Of a DNA stretch of 64,000 bases, positions 18,278-26,926 are shown one piece after another. Position numbers and translations under genes: made by a program. Each line of letters starts with the position of its first letter. The first letter of the stretch is position 1. The notes under the pieces were generated by a model, which had not been told where the DNA came from, searched no databases, and saw only the letters and a list, made by a program, of their open reading frames with translations. The stretch lies in contig CANLQO010000001.1 of NCBI GenBank assembly GCA_947493335.1, positions 1,178,001 through 1,242,000 of the forward strand, read 5' to 3'. Origin of the DNA: an uncultured Paracoccaceae bacterium. GTDB taxonomy: Bacteria > Pseudomonadota > Alphaproteobacteria > Rhodobacterales > Rhodobacteraceae.

Positions 18278-18607
18278 TTAATGCCGCGTGGTCGCGGAAA
18301 AGAGATTGATGACCACAATCCCGGCAAGGATCATTGCGATGCCGATCACGGCGGGCAGGTCCAGTTTCTGGCCAAAGACGGCATAGCCGATCAACGCAAT
18401 CAACACGATGCCAAGGCCCGACCACATCGCATACATGATCCCGACCGGCATCGTCCGCAAGGTCAATGACAGCAGATAGAATGCCAGCGCATAGGACACC
18501 ACGACCACAACCGAGGGGATCGGACGGGTGAATTGCTGGCTGGCCTGCAAGGCCGAGGTGCCAATCGTCTCAGCCGCGACGGCGATGATCAGATAAAGAT
18601 AGTGCAT
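18278..18607 (-). CDS. Small multidrug resistance (SMR) family transporter
   Basis: The ATG at 18607 gives 109 residues with four transmembrane helices. The SMR hallmark glutamate is E13 in LIIAVAAETIGTSAL. The conserved tryptophan helix is visible as YAMWSGLGIVLIALIGYAVFG. EmrE-type proteins exchange cationic drugs or guanidinium-like compounds for protons as antiparallel dimers. It is a single subunit with no paired partner gene, so a homodimer is likely. The substrate cannot be read from sequence. Confidence 0.92.
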   Translation of the reverse strand: MHYLYLIIAVAAETIGTSALQASQQFTRPIPSVVVVVSYALAFYLLSLTLRTMPVGIMYAMWSGLGIVLIALIGYAVFGQKLDLPAVIGIAMILAGIVVINLFSATTRH

Positions 18608-18745
18608 GCGTGCCTTCCATTCTGGCGCAGGGGTCTGGGAAACCAGACTCCGTTTTGGATACGAAACCATGCGATGATGCCGCATTCTCCGATAGGTCTA
18701 ATTTGAACGCTTCGACAGTTTTATCCCGACGGAAAGGCATCTCAG

Positions 18746-19339
18746 ATGTATATGAAACACACTTTCTTTACGCCGATCATTTTTGCACGTGTCGTCCTGG
18801 CCCGGAATTATGCCAACCTGCTGTTGGCCCCCGAGGTTCAGAATATCAACTTTCGTCTGGGTCATGTGCATGTCTTCCCAAGCCACTTTCGCGCTGTGGC
18901 CGATGGATTGCGCGATGGCACTTTGTCGGTAGCCTTTGCGGCCGAACGGCTGGCCAAAGAGGATTCCGACGCCGAATATCATTCTGGTGAGAATACGTTT
19001 TTCTTTCGCAGCGATACCATTCTGGAAAAGCTGTCAGGCCGGTCAACCGCGGTGCATGAGGCCAGCCATGCCTGCGCTGACTTTCGTAACCGGAACACCG
19101 CGATCCGACAGGAAGAAGGGGCCGCCTTCATGTGCGAGGCGTGGTATCTGTTGAACCTCGGCATCGACCCAGAGGTATCGCTTTTGCCGGATGAGGTGGT
19201 TGCCGTGACCAAGGACATGTACGCGCGCCGCCAGGGTAACAGCCCCGTCAACGCCTCGGGTTCAGAGATTAATGCCGTTCGCCGCGCCATGGCCAAGCTG
19301 AAGTACGAGAACGGGTTTTACAACAATTCCGGTTTTTAG
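18746..19339 (+). CDS. Uncharacterised protein with HExxH metallopeptidase-like motif
   Basis: The 197-residue protein has no family that I recognise. It contains VHEASHACADF, an HExxH motif at residues 104-108, and a Glu pair at 123-124 (RQEEGAAF). The layout resembles a zinc-binding motif with a third Glu ligand. No signal peptide is convincing, though the N-terminus is mildly hydrophobic. Two in-frame ATGs exist (18746 and 18752); AAGG lies about 8 bases before the first. It is isolated between divergent SMR and convergent icd. Peptidase activity is a hypothesis. Confidence 0.75.
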   Translation: MYMKHTFFTPIIFARVVLARNYANLLLAPEVQNINFRLGHVHVFPSHFRAVADGLRDGTLSVAFAAERLAKEDSDAEYHSGENTFFFRSDTILEKLSGRSTAVHEASHACADFRNRNTAIRQEEGAAFMCEAWYLLNLGIDPEVSLLPDEVVAVTKDMYARRQGNSPVNASGSEINAVRRAMAKLKYENGFYNNSGF

Positions 19340-19351
19340 ACCGCTCAAACC

Positions 19352-19379
19352 AAAAAGAGCCGCCCCGGTCTGGGACGGC
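19352..19379 (-). terminator. Rho-independent terminator of icd
   Basis: Read on the minus strand, GCCGTCCC (19379-19372) pairs with GGGGCGGC (19366-19359) across a 5-nt loop, with one U-G pair. TCTTTTT follows at 19358-19352. It lies just beyond the icd stop. Confidence 0.88.
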
Positions 19380-19401
19380 CCTGATCTGGCATCGATTCAA
19401 A

Positions 19402-20610
19402 TTACATCGCGGCGTTGAGGTTTTCGTCGATCTTTTCAAGGAAGCCTTCGGTGGTCAGCCATTTCTGATCCGGGCCAACAAGCAGGGCGAGGTCCTTGGT
19501 CATGTGGCCGCTTTCCACGGTGTCCACGATCACCTTTTCCAGCGTCTCGGCGAATTTCATCAGCTGCGCGTTATCATCCAGCTTGGCACGGTGCTTCAGA
19601 CCGCCGGTCCATGCAAAAATGGACGCAATCGAATTGGTCGAAGTCGCATTGCCCTTCTGGTGCTGGCGGTAGTGGCGGGTCACGGTGCCGTGGGCGGCCT
19701 CTGCCTCAACAATTTTGCCATCGGGGGTCATCAACTGCGAGGTCATCAGACCAAGCGAGCCAAAGCCCTGTGCCACGGTGTCGGACTGCACGTCGCCGTC
19801 GTAGTTCTTACAGGCCCAGACAAAGCCACCCGACCACTTCATCGCAGCGGCGACCATGTCGTCGATCAGGCGGTGCTCATAAGTGATGCCAGCGGCCTCG
19901 AACTTGTCCTTGAACTCTTCCTGATAGATCCGCTCAAAGATCAGCATGAACTGACCGTCGTATTGCTTGAGGATCGTGTTCTTTGTGGACAGATAAACCG
20001 GCCAGCCAAGGTTCAGACCGTAGTTGAGAGAAGCGCGTGCAAAATCCTCGATCGATTTATCAAGGTTGTACATCCCCATGTATACGCCGGAAGAGGGGGC
20101 ATCAAAAACCTCTTCTTCCATCACGGTCCCGTCTTCGCCGACAAATTTCATCGACAGCTTGCCCGGTCCGGGGAACTTCATGTCCGTGGCGCGATACTGG
20201 TCGCCAAAAGCGTGACGGCCAATGACGATGGGCTGGGTCCAGCCGGGCACGAGGCGCGGCACGTTTTTGCAGATGATCGGCGCGCGGAAGACAACACCGC
20301 CCAGAATGTTGCGGATCGTGCCATTGGGGCTGCGCCACATCTTCTTGAGGCCGAATTCCTCGACCCGGGCTTCGTCGGGCGTGATGGTCGCACATTTGAC
20401 GGCGACGCCGATTTCTTTGGTCTTCTCAGCAGCGTCGATGGTGATCTGGTCATTTGTGTCATCACGAGCCTGAATGCCAAGGTCATAGTAAAGCAGATCA
20501 AGGTCCAGATAGGGCAGGATCAGTTTTTGTTTGATAAAGTCCCAGATGATCCGGGTCATTTCATCGCCGTCCATTTCGACGATGGGGTTTTCTACCTTGA
20601 TTTTCGACAT
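19402..20610 (-). CDS. icd: NADP-dependent isocitrate dehydrogenase
   Basis: The ATG at 20610 ([23 protein letters not shown]) follows AAGGGAAG by a few bases, giving 402 residues. This is the eukaryotic-like dimeric NADP type: [47 protein letters not shown] and [13 protein letters not shown]. It decarboxylates isocitrate to 2-oxoglutarate in the TCA cycle with NADPH formation. It is monocistronic with its own terminator. The TCA gene fumC lies 26 kb away and is not linked. Confidence 0.97.
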   Translation of the reverse strand: MSKIKVENPIVEMDGDEMTRIIWDFIKQKLILPYLDLDLLYYDLGIQARDDTNDQITIDAAEKTKEIGVAVKCATITPDEARVEEFGLKKMWRSPNGTIRNILGGVVFRAPIICKNVPRLVPGWTQPIVIGRHAFGDQYRATDMKFPGPGKLSMKFVGEDGTVMEEEVFDAPSSGVYMGMYNLDKSIEDFARASLNYGLNLGWPVYLSTKNTILKQYDGQFMLIFERIYQEEFKDKFEAAGITYEHRLIDDMVAAAMKWSGGFVWACKNYDGDVQSDTVAQGFGSLGLMTSQLMTPDGKIVEAEAAHGTVTRHYRQHQKGNATSTNSIASIFAWTGGLKHRAKLDDNAQLMKFAETLEKVIVDTVESGHMTKDLALLVGPDQKWLTTEGFLEKIDENLNAAM

Positions 20611-20732
20611 GATCTTCCCTTTGCGGCTGCAATGATTTGGCCGTGCCATAGCGGATTATCTGGCGGGGGAAAAGATGGTATACTGTTGTATGCCGAAAAA
20701 AGTTCAGGCGCGACGGGTCAATTCCGAAACCG

Positions 20733-21581
20733 CTATGCTGCGCGCCGCCGCCGGGTGAGCCAGCCAAACATCGCGATGCCGCTGCCCAACAGGCCCAGCG
20801 CGGCTGGACCGGGCACCGGGGTCACCGGTGGCGGCGGGTTCCCGCCGGTTGGTGTTGTCGTGCCACCCCCGGTGCTGGGCCCGCCAGAAGTGCTGCCTGC
20901 GGCCGTACCGCCCCCGGCGCGACAGGTGCGCCCGGTGGGATCGACTTCGATCACCCAAAAAGATGCGCCGCCAAGATTGGCGTTACAATTGTTCCTGCCA
21001 TGATCATACGCAGGGCCGATGGGCGGATTGGAAAAGTGCGTCGGTGTATTGCCCGGTGTGGGCCCGCTGAACGGTGGGGCATCAAAGCCAAATGGCGGGG
21101 CAAGGTTTGTGATCAGGTCATCTGTCACCAGAGGTGGTGTCAGAAGCGGCGTCCAGAAGATATAGGGCGTCGGATAGACCTCTGGCGCGGGGCCATAGAA
21201 AGGCACGGTTTCCTTGCGACACATTTCAGCATAGCGGGCATAATATTCGTCCCATTCCTTTGCAAAGCGCGGCAGCGACATCTCTGTCCCGGTCAGGTTG
21301 GACAGCTCCCGCTGGCTGAGCGCCCGCGCGCAAGGCTCGGGCAGACAGGTCCGCGGCATCCGAACCTTGCCCGCAAGGGTAAAGGCGATCGCGGCAGGGC
21401 CATCGATATCTTCGTCAAGATACTTGGCATCAATGCAGTCATATCCAAGACCATCGACCGTCGTGATATCTGCGATCGAAGTGGGTTCAATCTTGGTGAT
21501 ATCCGCAATCGACAAGGGGTTCGCCTGCGCCATTGGCGCAGCCGTCACAAAACCCAGAAAGAGCAGACCCTTGCGAAACAT
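20733..21581 (-). CDS. Secreted protein with PEP-CTERM-like sorting signal
   Basis: The 282-residue protein starts with a signal peptide (MFRKGLLFLGFVTAAPMAQA, cleavage likely after residue 20). It ends with VPGPAALGLLGSG, a short hydrophobic helix and WLTRRRRAA, the tripartite plan of PEP-CTERM sorting signals. A Gly/Thr/Pro-rich linker (residues about 225-250) precedes the signal. The middle contains six or more cysteines and no known catalytic motif. Such proteins are cleaved by exosortase and exported to the surface or extracellular matrix. No exosortase gene is in the window. No good ribosome-binding site precedes the ATG. Confidence 0.82.
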   Translation of the reverse strand: MFRKGLLFLGFVTAAPMAQANPLSIADITKIEPTSIADITTVDGLGYDCIDAKYLDEDIDGPAAIAFTLAGKVRMPRTCLPEPCARALSQRELSNLTGTEMSLPRFAKEWDEYYARYAEMCRKETVPFYGPAPEVYPTPYIFWTPLLTPPLVTDDLITNLAPPFGFDAPPFSGPTPGNTPTHFSNPPIGPAYDHGRNNCNANLGGASFWVIEVDPTGRTCRAGGGTAAGSTSGGPSTGGGTTTPTGGNPPPPVTPVPGPAALGLLGSGIAMFGWLTRRRRAA

Positions 21582-21691
21582 GACGTTTTTTCGCGCGCGG
21601 ACCTGTCAAAAATTGGACGGAACTATGTTAATTTTGTCTTAACTGCTGCAATTGCGGGGGAGATTTTGGCGGGATTTCCCCGCAAATCAGG

Positions 21692-21768
21692 TGGTAGGCC
21701 CGGCAGGACTTGAACCCGCAACCAAAGCGTTATGAGCGCTCTGCTCTAACCAATTGAGCTACAGGCCC
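21692..21768 (-). tRNA. tRNA with CAU anticodon, probably tRNA-Ile2 (or tRNA-Met)
   Basis: The minus strand folds into a 77-nt tRNA with encoded CCA. The acceptor GGGCCTG pairs with CGGGCCT (with G-U pairs). The D arm is TAGCTCAATTGGTTAGAGC, the anticodon loop is CTCATAA, and the T loop is TTCAAGT closed by GCGGG/CCTGC. The acceptor and T-loop resemble the lysidine-modified tRNA-Ile2 of E. coli more than elongator tRNA-Met (TTCAAGTCC versus TTCGAATCC). The identity call is therefore tentative. Confidence 0.93.
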
Positions 21769-21853
21769 CCGATTGGGCCATTGCTATCAGAAAGGCATCC
21801 GCTTTCAAGTCAAGATGCGGGCCGCACCCGGTGGACCCGCATCCAAGGCCGCT

Positions 21854-22045
21854 TTAGCCGTCTTTCATCATGGCGGCGCCGTCTGACATCATCGCGTCGC
21901 CATCTTTCGTCATCGCATCGCCGTCCTTCATCATGGCGGCATCACCATCTTTCATCATGGCGTCGTCTTTCATCATCGCATCGTGCTGCTCGCAGGCGGC
22001 GAGACCGACCAGGACGCATGCTGTCAAAACCAATTTCCGTGTCAT
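21854..22045 (-). CDS. MxKDx-repeat small lipoprotein
   Basis: The ATG at 22045 has GAGGGAG about 8 bases upstream and gives 63 residues. A lipoprotein signal ends in LAAC with the lipidated cysteine at position 18. The mature part is almost entirely repeats of the type MMKDGDA, and it matches the 'pentapeptide MXKDX repeat' family. Met and Asp richness suggests metal binding, for example copper or calcium, but this is not shown. It is divergent from purM. Confidence 0.85.
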   Translation of the reverse strand: MTRKLVLTACVLVGLAACEQHDAMMKDDAMMKDGDAAMMKDGDAMTKDGDAMMSDGAAMMKDG

Positions 22046-22207
22046 TTCAAAAACTCCCTCGTTTGTCCGGGCAGAAGGGACCGCGCAGGGCTTAGCTGTC
22101 AATCACGCCACGCTAACACTTGAGTGATGCAATGTTGCAGGCATTGCCCTCTGGTCAGGCTGGCTTGCTTGCGGTAAGGCCACCCCAAACGCGGATCGGG
22201 GGGCGAT

Positions 22208-23251
22208 ATGACCATCAAGAACGGGCTGACATACGCAGAGGCAGGCGTTGATATCGACGCTGGCAACACCTTGGTCGAGCGGATCAAACCGGCGGCCAAA
22301 CGCACGGCCCGGCCCGGGGTGATGGCGGGTCTAGGCGGATTTGGGGCGCTTTTTGATCTGAAGGGCGCTGGGTACGAAGACCCCGTTCTTGTCGCGGCAA
22401 CAGACGGCGTTGGCACCAAGTTGCGGATCGCGATTGACACCGGAAACGTGGATACAATCGGCATCGATCTGGTTGCCATGTGTGTGAATGATCTGGTGTG
22501 TCAGGGCGCGGAGCCTTTGTTTTTCCTTGATTATTTCGCGACCGGAAAGTTGGAACTGGACGCCGCCACCCGTATCATCAACGGCATCGCTGCCGGGTGT
22601 GAGGCGTCAGGTTGCGCCCTGATCGGCGGGGAGACGGCAGAGATGCCGGGCATGTATCATGATGGTGATTTCGACCTTGCAGGTTTTGCGGTGGGCGCCA
22701 TGGAACGCGGCGTTGACCTGCCGCGCGATGTGGCTGCGGGCGATGTGCTGCTGGGGCTGGCCTCGGACGGGGTGCATTCCAACGGTTATTCGCTGGTTCG
22801 TCGGATCGTGGATTTGTCCGGGCTGGGTTGGGGCGATGATGCCCCCTTTGCCGACAGCACCTTGGGCGCGGCCCTTCTGGCGCCGACACGGCTATACGTC
22901 AAACAAGCGCTGGCTGCAGTGCGGGCAGGCGGCGTGCATGGGCTGGCCCATATCACCGGCGGCGGACTGACCGAAAACTTGCCGCGCGTCCTGCCAGAGG
23001 GTTTGGGCGCAGACATCGACTTGAACGCCTGGACCTTGCCGCCGGTCTTCCGCTGGCTGGCAGATCAGGGCGGCATGGCAGAGGCCGAAATGCTCAAGAC
23101 CTTCAATGCCGGCATCGGCATGGTGCTTGTGGTGGCCCCCGATCGGGCAGAGGCGGTCGCGGCACTTTTGCTTGAAGCAGGAGAAAGCGTCGTCCCCCTT
23201 GGAACCGTAACCTGGGGCGAGGGTGTTCGCTACAGCGGGCAATTGGTGTGA
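22208..23251 (+). CDS. purM: Phosphoribosylformylglycinamidine cyclo-ligase
   Basis: The 347-residue protein shows the AIR synthetase signatures [71 protein letters not shown] and [13 protein letters not shown]. It closes the imidazole ring of aminoimidazole ribotide in purine synthesis. It is the first gene of a purM-purN pair. The purN GTG overlaps the purM stop (GTGA), which indicates coupled translation. Confidence 0.97.
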   Translation: MTIKNGLTYAEAGVDIDAGNTLVERIKPAAKRTARPGVMAGLGGFGALFDLKGAGYEDPVLVAATDGVGTKLRIAIDTGNVDTIGIDLVAMCVNDLVCQGAEPLFFLDYFATGKLELDAATRIINGIAAGCEASGCALIGGETAEMPGMYHDGDFDLAGFAVGAMERGVDLPRDVAAGDVLLGLASDGVHSNGYSLVRRIVDLSGLGWGDDAPFADSTLGAALLAPTRLYVKQALAAVRAGGVHGLAHITGGGLTENLPRVLPEGLGADIDLNAWTLPPVFRWLADQGGMAEAEMLKTFNAGIGMVLVVAPDRAEAVAALLLEAGESVVPLGTVTWGEGVRYSGQLV

Positions 23252-23841
23252 CCAAGCGGGTCGCCATTCTGATTTCAGGCGGCGGGTCAAATATGGTGGC
23301 CCTTGCGGAATCGATGACCGGGGATCATCCCGCGCGACCCGTGCTGGTTGTGTCGAACAAGGCTGATACGGGGGGGCTGCAGAAAGCCGCCGAAATGGGG
23401 ATTCCCACTGCCGTGATCAGTCACAAGGATTTTGATGACCGGGCCAGTTTTGATCGGGCGATGACGGATCTGTTGTTGTCGGTCGCGCCCGACATCATCT
23501 GTCTGGCCGGTTTCATGCGGATTTTCACGCCCGAATTCACGACCCAATGGCAGGGCCAGATGCTGAATATCCATCCCTCACTTTTGCCGAAACACAAGGG
23601 GCTGAACACCCATGCCCGAGCGCTTGAAGCGGGCGATACGCTGCATGGCTGCACTGTTCACGCTGTGACGGCAGATCTCGACGACGGACCGATCCTCGGG
23701 CAGGCGCAGGTCGCCATCGCGCCTGACGACACGCCCGATACCCTTGCCGCCAAGGTCTTGCCGCTCGAACACGCGCTTTACCCTGCCGTGCTCCGCCGCT
23801 TTGCTTTGGGCGACACCCGACCTGTGATGCTTGGGGCATAG
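23248..23841 (+). CDS. purN: Phosphoribosylglycinamide formyltransferase
   Basis: The GTG at 23248 overlaps the purM stop. The 197-residue protein carries [14 protein letters not shown] near the start (phosphate loop), [12 protein letters not shown] and the catalytic-region string [47 protein letters not shown] follows. It formylates glycinamide ribotide using 10-formyl-tetrahydrofolate, linking purine synthesis to the one-carbon pool handled by the metF/metH-type genes elsewhere in the window. Confidence 0.97.
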   Translation: MTKRVAILISGGGSNMVALAESMTGDHPARPVLVVSNKADTGGLQKAAEMGIPTAVISHKDFDDRASFDRAMTDLLLSVAPDIICLAGFMRIFTPEFTTQWQGQMLNIHPSLLPKHKGLNTHARALEAGDTLHGCTVHAVTADLDDGPILGQAQVAIAPDDTPDTLAAKVLPLEHALYPAVLRRFALGDTRPVMLGA

Positions 23842-23915
23842 GGTTCCCAACCCTGACGCAATCGCCTATCAAAAGAGACGCGTGACGAACACGTGCCCAG
23901 AAATGACAGGCCCCG

Positions 23916-25073
23916 ATGCAGACCATTACCACGACCGACGCCCTTGCCGCCTTTTGCGCCGAGGCCGCAAAGCGCCCCTATGTCACTGTCGACACTGAGT
24001 TTTTAAGGGAACGGACCTATTATTCCAAACTCTGTCTGGTGCAGCTCGCTTATCAGGACGAGGCCGGATCAGACGCGGTGCTGGTGGACCCGCTGGCTGA
24101 CGATCTGTCGCTTGAGCCGCTCTATGACCTCTTTCGCGATGCGGGTGTCGTCAAGGTCTTTCACGCCGCACGCCAAGACCTTGAAATCTTCTTTGTGGAT
24201 GCGGGCCTGATCCCCGCACCCTTGTTTGACACGCAGGTCGCGGCAATGGTCTGTGGCTTTGGCGATCAGGTGGGTTATGAAACCTTGGTGCGCAAGATCG
24301 CACAATCCAGCCTTGATAAGTCCAGCCGCTTTACGGATTGGTCGCGCCGCCCGCTGACGGATGCGCAAAAGACCTATGCGCTGGCCGATGTGACCCATCT
24401 GCGCGACATTTACGAATATCTGTCTGCCCGTCTGGACAAGTCCGGTCGTAAGAAGTGGGTGACCGAAGAAATGGCGGTGTTGAACGCCCCAGAGACCTAT
24501 CGCGCCGACCCTGACACGGCCTGGACCCGAGTCAAGACCCGCACGAACTCCGGCCGGTTTCTGGGGATCGTGAGAGAGCTGGCGCGGTTCCGCGAGGCTT
24601 ACGCTCAGGATCGCAACGTGCCCCGCAACCGAGTATTCAAGGACGATGCGCTGGTCGAGATCGCGTCGACAAAACCGCAATCGGAACAAGACCTTGGCCG
24701 CTCTCGTCTACTGCTACGCGAGGCGCGAAAGGGCGATATCGCAGCGGGAATCATTGCCGCCGTCAAAGCCGGGTTGGCGCTGCCCAACGATGAACTTCCA
24801 AAGCCTGATAACAGCCGCGAAAAGCTGCAGGTGAATCCGGCGATTGCCGATATGCTACGCGTCCTGTTGAAGGCGAAAGCGGATCAGGAAGGTGTTGCGC
24901 AAAAGCTGATCGCCAATGCGCAAGACCTCGATCTTCTCGCCGCCGGCAAACGCGACATCCCCGCGCTTAAGGGCTGGCGGGCAGAGGTGTTTGGCAAGGA
25001 CGCGATCCGGCTGTGTGACGGTGAAGTCGCGCTGGCTGTCAAAGGCGCAAAAGTGATCTGTGTTGATCGTTAG
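23916..25073 (+). CDS. rnd: Ribonuclease D
   Basis: The 385-residue protein has the DEDD exonuclease motifs VTVDTEFLRERTYY (Exo I), VFHAARQDLEIF (Exo II) and the Exo III region KTYALADVTHLRDIYEYL. An HRDC domain follows (NVPRNRVFKDDALVEIA region). RNase D trims the 3' ends of tRNAs and other small RNAs. It lies 74 bp downstream of purN. Its stop overlaps the convergent lipoprotein gene by 4 bp. Confidence 0.95.
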   Translation: MQTITTTDALAAFCAEAAKRPYVTVDTEFLRERTYYSKLCLVQLAYQDEAGSDAVLVDPLADDLSLEPLYDLFRDAGVVKVFHAARQDLEIFFVDAGLIPAPLFDTQVAAMVCGFGDQVGYETLVRKIAQSSLDKSSRFTDWSRRPLTDAQKTYALADVTHLRDIYEYLSARLDKSGRKKWVTEEMAVLNAPETYRADPDTAWTRVKTRTNSGRFLGIVRELARFREAYAQDRNVPRNRVFKDDALVEIASTKPQSEQDLGRSRLLLREARKGDIAAGIIAAVKAGLALPNDELPKPDNSREKLQVNPAIADMLRVLLKAKADQEGVAQKLIANAQDLDLLAAGKRDIPALKGWRAEVFGKDAIRLCDGEVALAVKGAKVICVDR

Positions 25074-25558
25074 CGGCTACTGACGCGGGCATTGCGTGCT
25101 GCTTGAACGCGGATGCTGCGCACGCCTGCCAATTCTCCGGCATCCAGCACACGCGCCACTGTCACGCGCCGCGTGGCGACGGGGCCCTGCGGCTGAAAGC
25201 CTTGTGGCACTTCAACCCGAAATGCGAATGTCAGCGTGCCGCCTTCAAAGGCGACCGGGACAAGTTGCGCATTAAAACTGCCTTGGGTCGCGGCGACACC
25301 GGTGGCCCGCACGATCGCACCGCCCGCATTGCGCGAAACCTCAAGCGTCTCAAGGCTGTCGATCAGCACTCGGCCATCAACCTCGCGCCGAACCATGGAT
25401 GCCGTCACCAGCGGACGCAGGTTGCCAGCTGCGTCGACATTCGCCACAGGCTCTGACCCGCCGAACCAATTGAACGGGTTCAAGCGCGATTCCGCAACAC
25501 GGGCACATCCGGTCACAGCGATCACGGCAATCAGGGCAAGGGGCAGGGCAGGGCGCAT
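25070..25558 (-). CDS. Predicted lipoprotein of unknown function
   Basis: The 162-residue protein has a lipoprotein signal ending VTGC with the lipidated cysteine at residue 18. The mature chain begins ARVAESRLNPFNWFGGSE. A LNPFNWFG-type motif is, from memory, common in a Rhodobacterales lipoprotein family of unknown role. The rest is predicted beta-rich and lacks catalytic motifs. It is divergent from sufE and convergent with rnd. Confidence 0.85.
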   Translation of the reverse strand: MRPALPLALIAVIAVTGCARVAESRLNPFNWFGGSEPVANVDAAGNLRPLVTASMVRREVDGRVLIDSLETLEVSRNAGGAIVRATGVAATQGSFNAQLVPVAFEGGTLTFAFRVEVPQGFQPQGPVATRRVTVARVLDAGELAGVRSIRVQAARNARVSSR

Positions 25559-25678
25559 GGGTCACCTTTTTGGTCGTCTGGTCAGATAGCTAGCCCAGAT
25601 GGCCGCCCTTGAAAAGCACCCCACTGGACCTTTGCGCTGAAGCGTCCTAGATCGGACACAAGCAACCGGAGCATGCCG

Positions 25679-26086
25679 ATGGCCACCCCAGCCTTTGAAG
25701 AAATCGTGGAAGATTTCGAGTTTCTCGACGATTGGGAAGATCGCTACCGCCACGTCATTGATCTGGGTAAGGCGATGGACCCGCTCGAGGATGCCTTCAA
25801 GGTGCCCGCGACCAAAGTCGACGGTTGTGCCTCTCAGGTCTGGCTTGTGCCAACTATGGACGGCGGTACATTTCGCTTTCGCGGTGACAGCGATGCGATG
25901 ATCGTGCGCGGATTGATTGCGGTGCTGGGCGCGCTTTACAACGAAGTGCCGGTCAAAGAGGTGGGCGCTGTGGATGCGGCGGCAGAGTTGGGCCGTTTGG
26001 GGCTGAACGATCACCTGTCGGCCCAACGGTCCAACGGATTGCGCGCGATGGTCGAACGGATCAGGGAAACGGCAGCGGCGGCCTAA
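25679..26086 (+). CDS. sufE: SufE-family sulfur acceptor protein
   Basis: I prefer the ATG at 25679 because GGAG sits 7 bases upstream. The ATG at 25673 is almost on top of that site. The 135-residue protein has FEEIVEDFEFLDDWEDRYRHVIDLGK and the active-site cysteine C50 in KVDGCASQVWL. SufE accepts persulfide sulfur from the SufS desulfurase and feeds Fe-S cluster assembly. No suf operon is adjacent. Its stop overlaps the convergent DUF1638 gene by 4 bp. Confidence 0.95.
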   Translation: MATPAFEEIVEDFEFLDDWEDRYRHVIDLGKAMDPLEDAFKVPATKVDGCASQVWLVPTMDGGTFRFRGDSDAMIVRGLIAVLGALYNEVPVKEVGAVDAAAELGRLGLNDHLSAQRSNGLRAMVERIRETAAAA

Positions 26087-26709
26087 AGTTGCCGCAGCGC
26101 CTCTGCAAGGTCGCCATAGCCGGTATAGCGTCTTTCAAACGCCAGACCCATCCGATCAGCGATTTCTTCTGCTTTTTCAGTCAGTTCCGCGTTCTCTGTC
26201 TGGGCCTGATAGACCAGTTTTTCGTAGTTGCCAAAGTACATGTCGCGCAGGTCCGGATGCCGGTCGAGGCCAAGCGGCCGCCAGACAAAGGCATCAAACT
26301 GCCGCACCAGAAAATCGGTCAGGTAAAAAGCTGTCATCTCGTCACGGGCTTCAAACGCGGCGTTGCCTTCGAAAAAGCTGTAGCAATGTGGACCCGCGAT
26401 CATGCTGACGCCCAACTCGGCGCAGGCTGCCTGTAGCTGTCCGCCCGTGCCGCAATCGGCGTAGACCACAAAGATCTGATCGTAATGGCCCCGGTGGGCG
26501 GCAACGGCTGCGCGGATGCCGGGGACAATCCTTTCGGGGTGATTGTGGTAGATGGCTGGCAGACACTGCAGATCCAGATGGGTCCAGCCATTCAATGTAC
26601 GCAGGGCCAGAATCTCATGCGCCAGTGCGCCGCAGGCCAGCAATAGCACCGGTTTGTCGCCCTTGGCGGCCAGTCCGGTTTCTGTCAGGCGGTCATCCAG
26701 ATCGCTCAT
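26083..26709 (-). CDS. DUF1638 protein
   Basis: The ATG at 26709 overlaps the stop of the upstream 52-residue gene (ATGA), giving 208 residues. Family strings are LLACGALAHEI, LDLQCLPAIYHNHPERI, VVYADCGTGG and GPHCYSFFEGN. Conserved Cys and His residues suggest a metal or redox role. From memory, DUF1638 genes recur near corrinoid proteins and methyltransferases, and here a corrinoid protein is encoded two genes upstream in the same operon. A part in corrinoid methyl transfer or cobalamin reactivation is plausible but unproven. Confidence 0.88.
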   Translation of the reverse strand: MSDLDDRLTETGLAAKGDKPVLLLACGALAHEILALRTLNGWTHLDLQCLPAIYHNHPERIVPGIRAAVAAHRGHYDQIFVVYADCGTGGQLQAACAELGVSMIAGPHCYSFFEGNAAFEARDEMTAFYLTDFLVRQFDAFVWRPLGLDRHPDLRDMYFGNYEKLVYQAQTENAELTEKAEEIADRMGLAFERRYTGYGDLAEALRQL

Positions 26710-26864
26710 GATCGCCGGGACCAGAGCCGCACCGCGACAGAGGCGATCATGACGCCGATCAGGATGTAAAGTGGTGGCACACCCATGGCCGTGAGCGCCC
26801 ATATCGTCAGCCCTGCCGCCGCCATGACAGCAAGAATAATCACGATGAAAAGATTTTGGGACAT
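26706..26864 (-). CDS. 52-residue membrane protein in the corrinoid operon
   Basis: This short gene runs from an ATG at 26864, preceded by GGGAGGG, to a TGA that overlaps the DUF1638 start (ATGA). The peptide begins MSQNLFIVIILAVMAAAGLT, continues IWALTAMGVPPLYILIGVMI and ends VRLWSRRS. It has two hydrophobic helices with a short turn at GVPP and a basic C-terminus. The strong ribosome-binding site and stop/start overlap support a real gene. Function unknown. Confidence 0.8.
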   Translation of the reverse strand: MSQNLFIVIILAVMAAAGLTIWALTAMGVPPLYILIGVMIASVAVRLWSRRS

Positions 26865-26926
26865 GATCCCTCCTTCCCCTATCAAGATAGGAGGCCGGGC
26901 AGGTGCAAACCAGCCCGGCGGCGGGA

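Noticed and set aside
19504-21003. 499-codon plus-strand frame opposite icd and the PEP-CTERM gene
   Set aside because: It runs across two real genes on the other strand and has no protein-like features.
22046-22207. Gap before purM considered for a regulatory RNA
   Set aside because: No convincing stem set or known motif was seen; it is a normal divergent promoter region.
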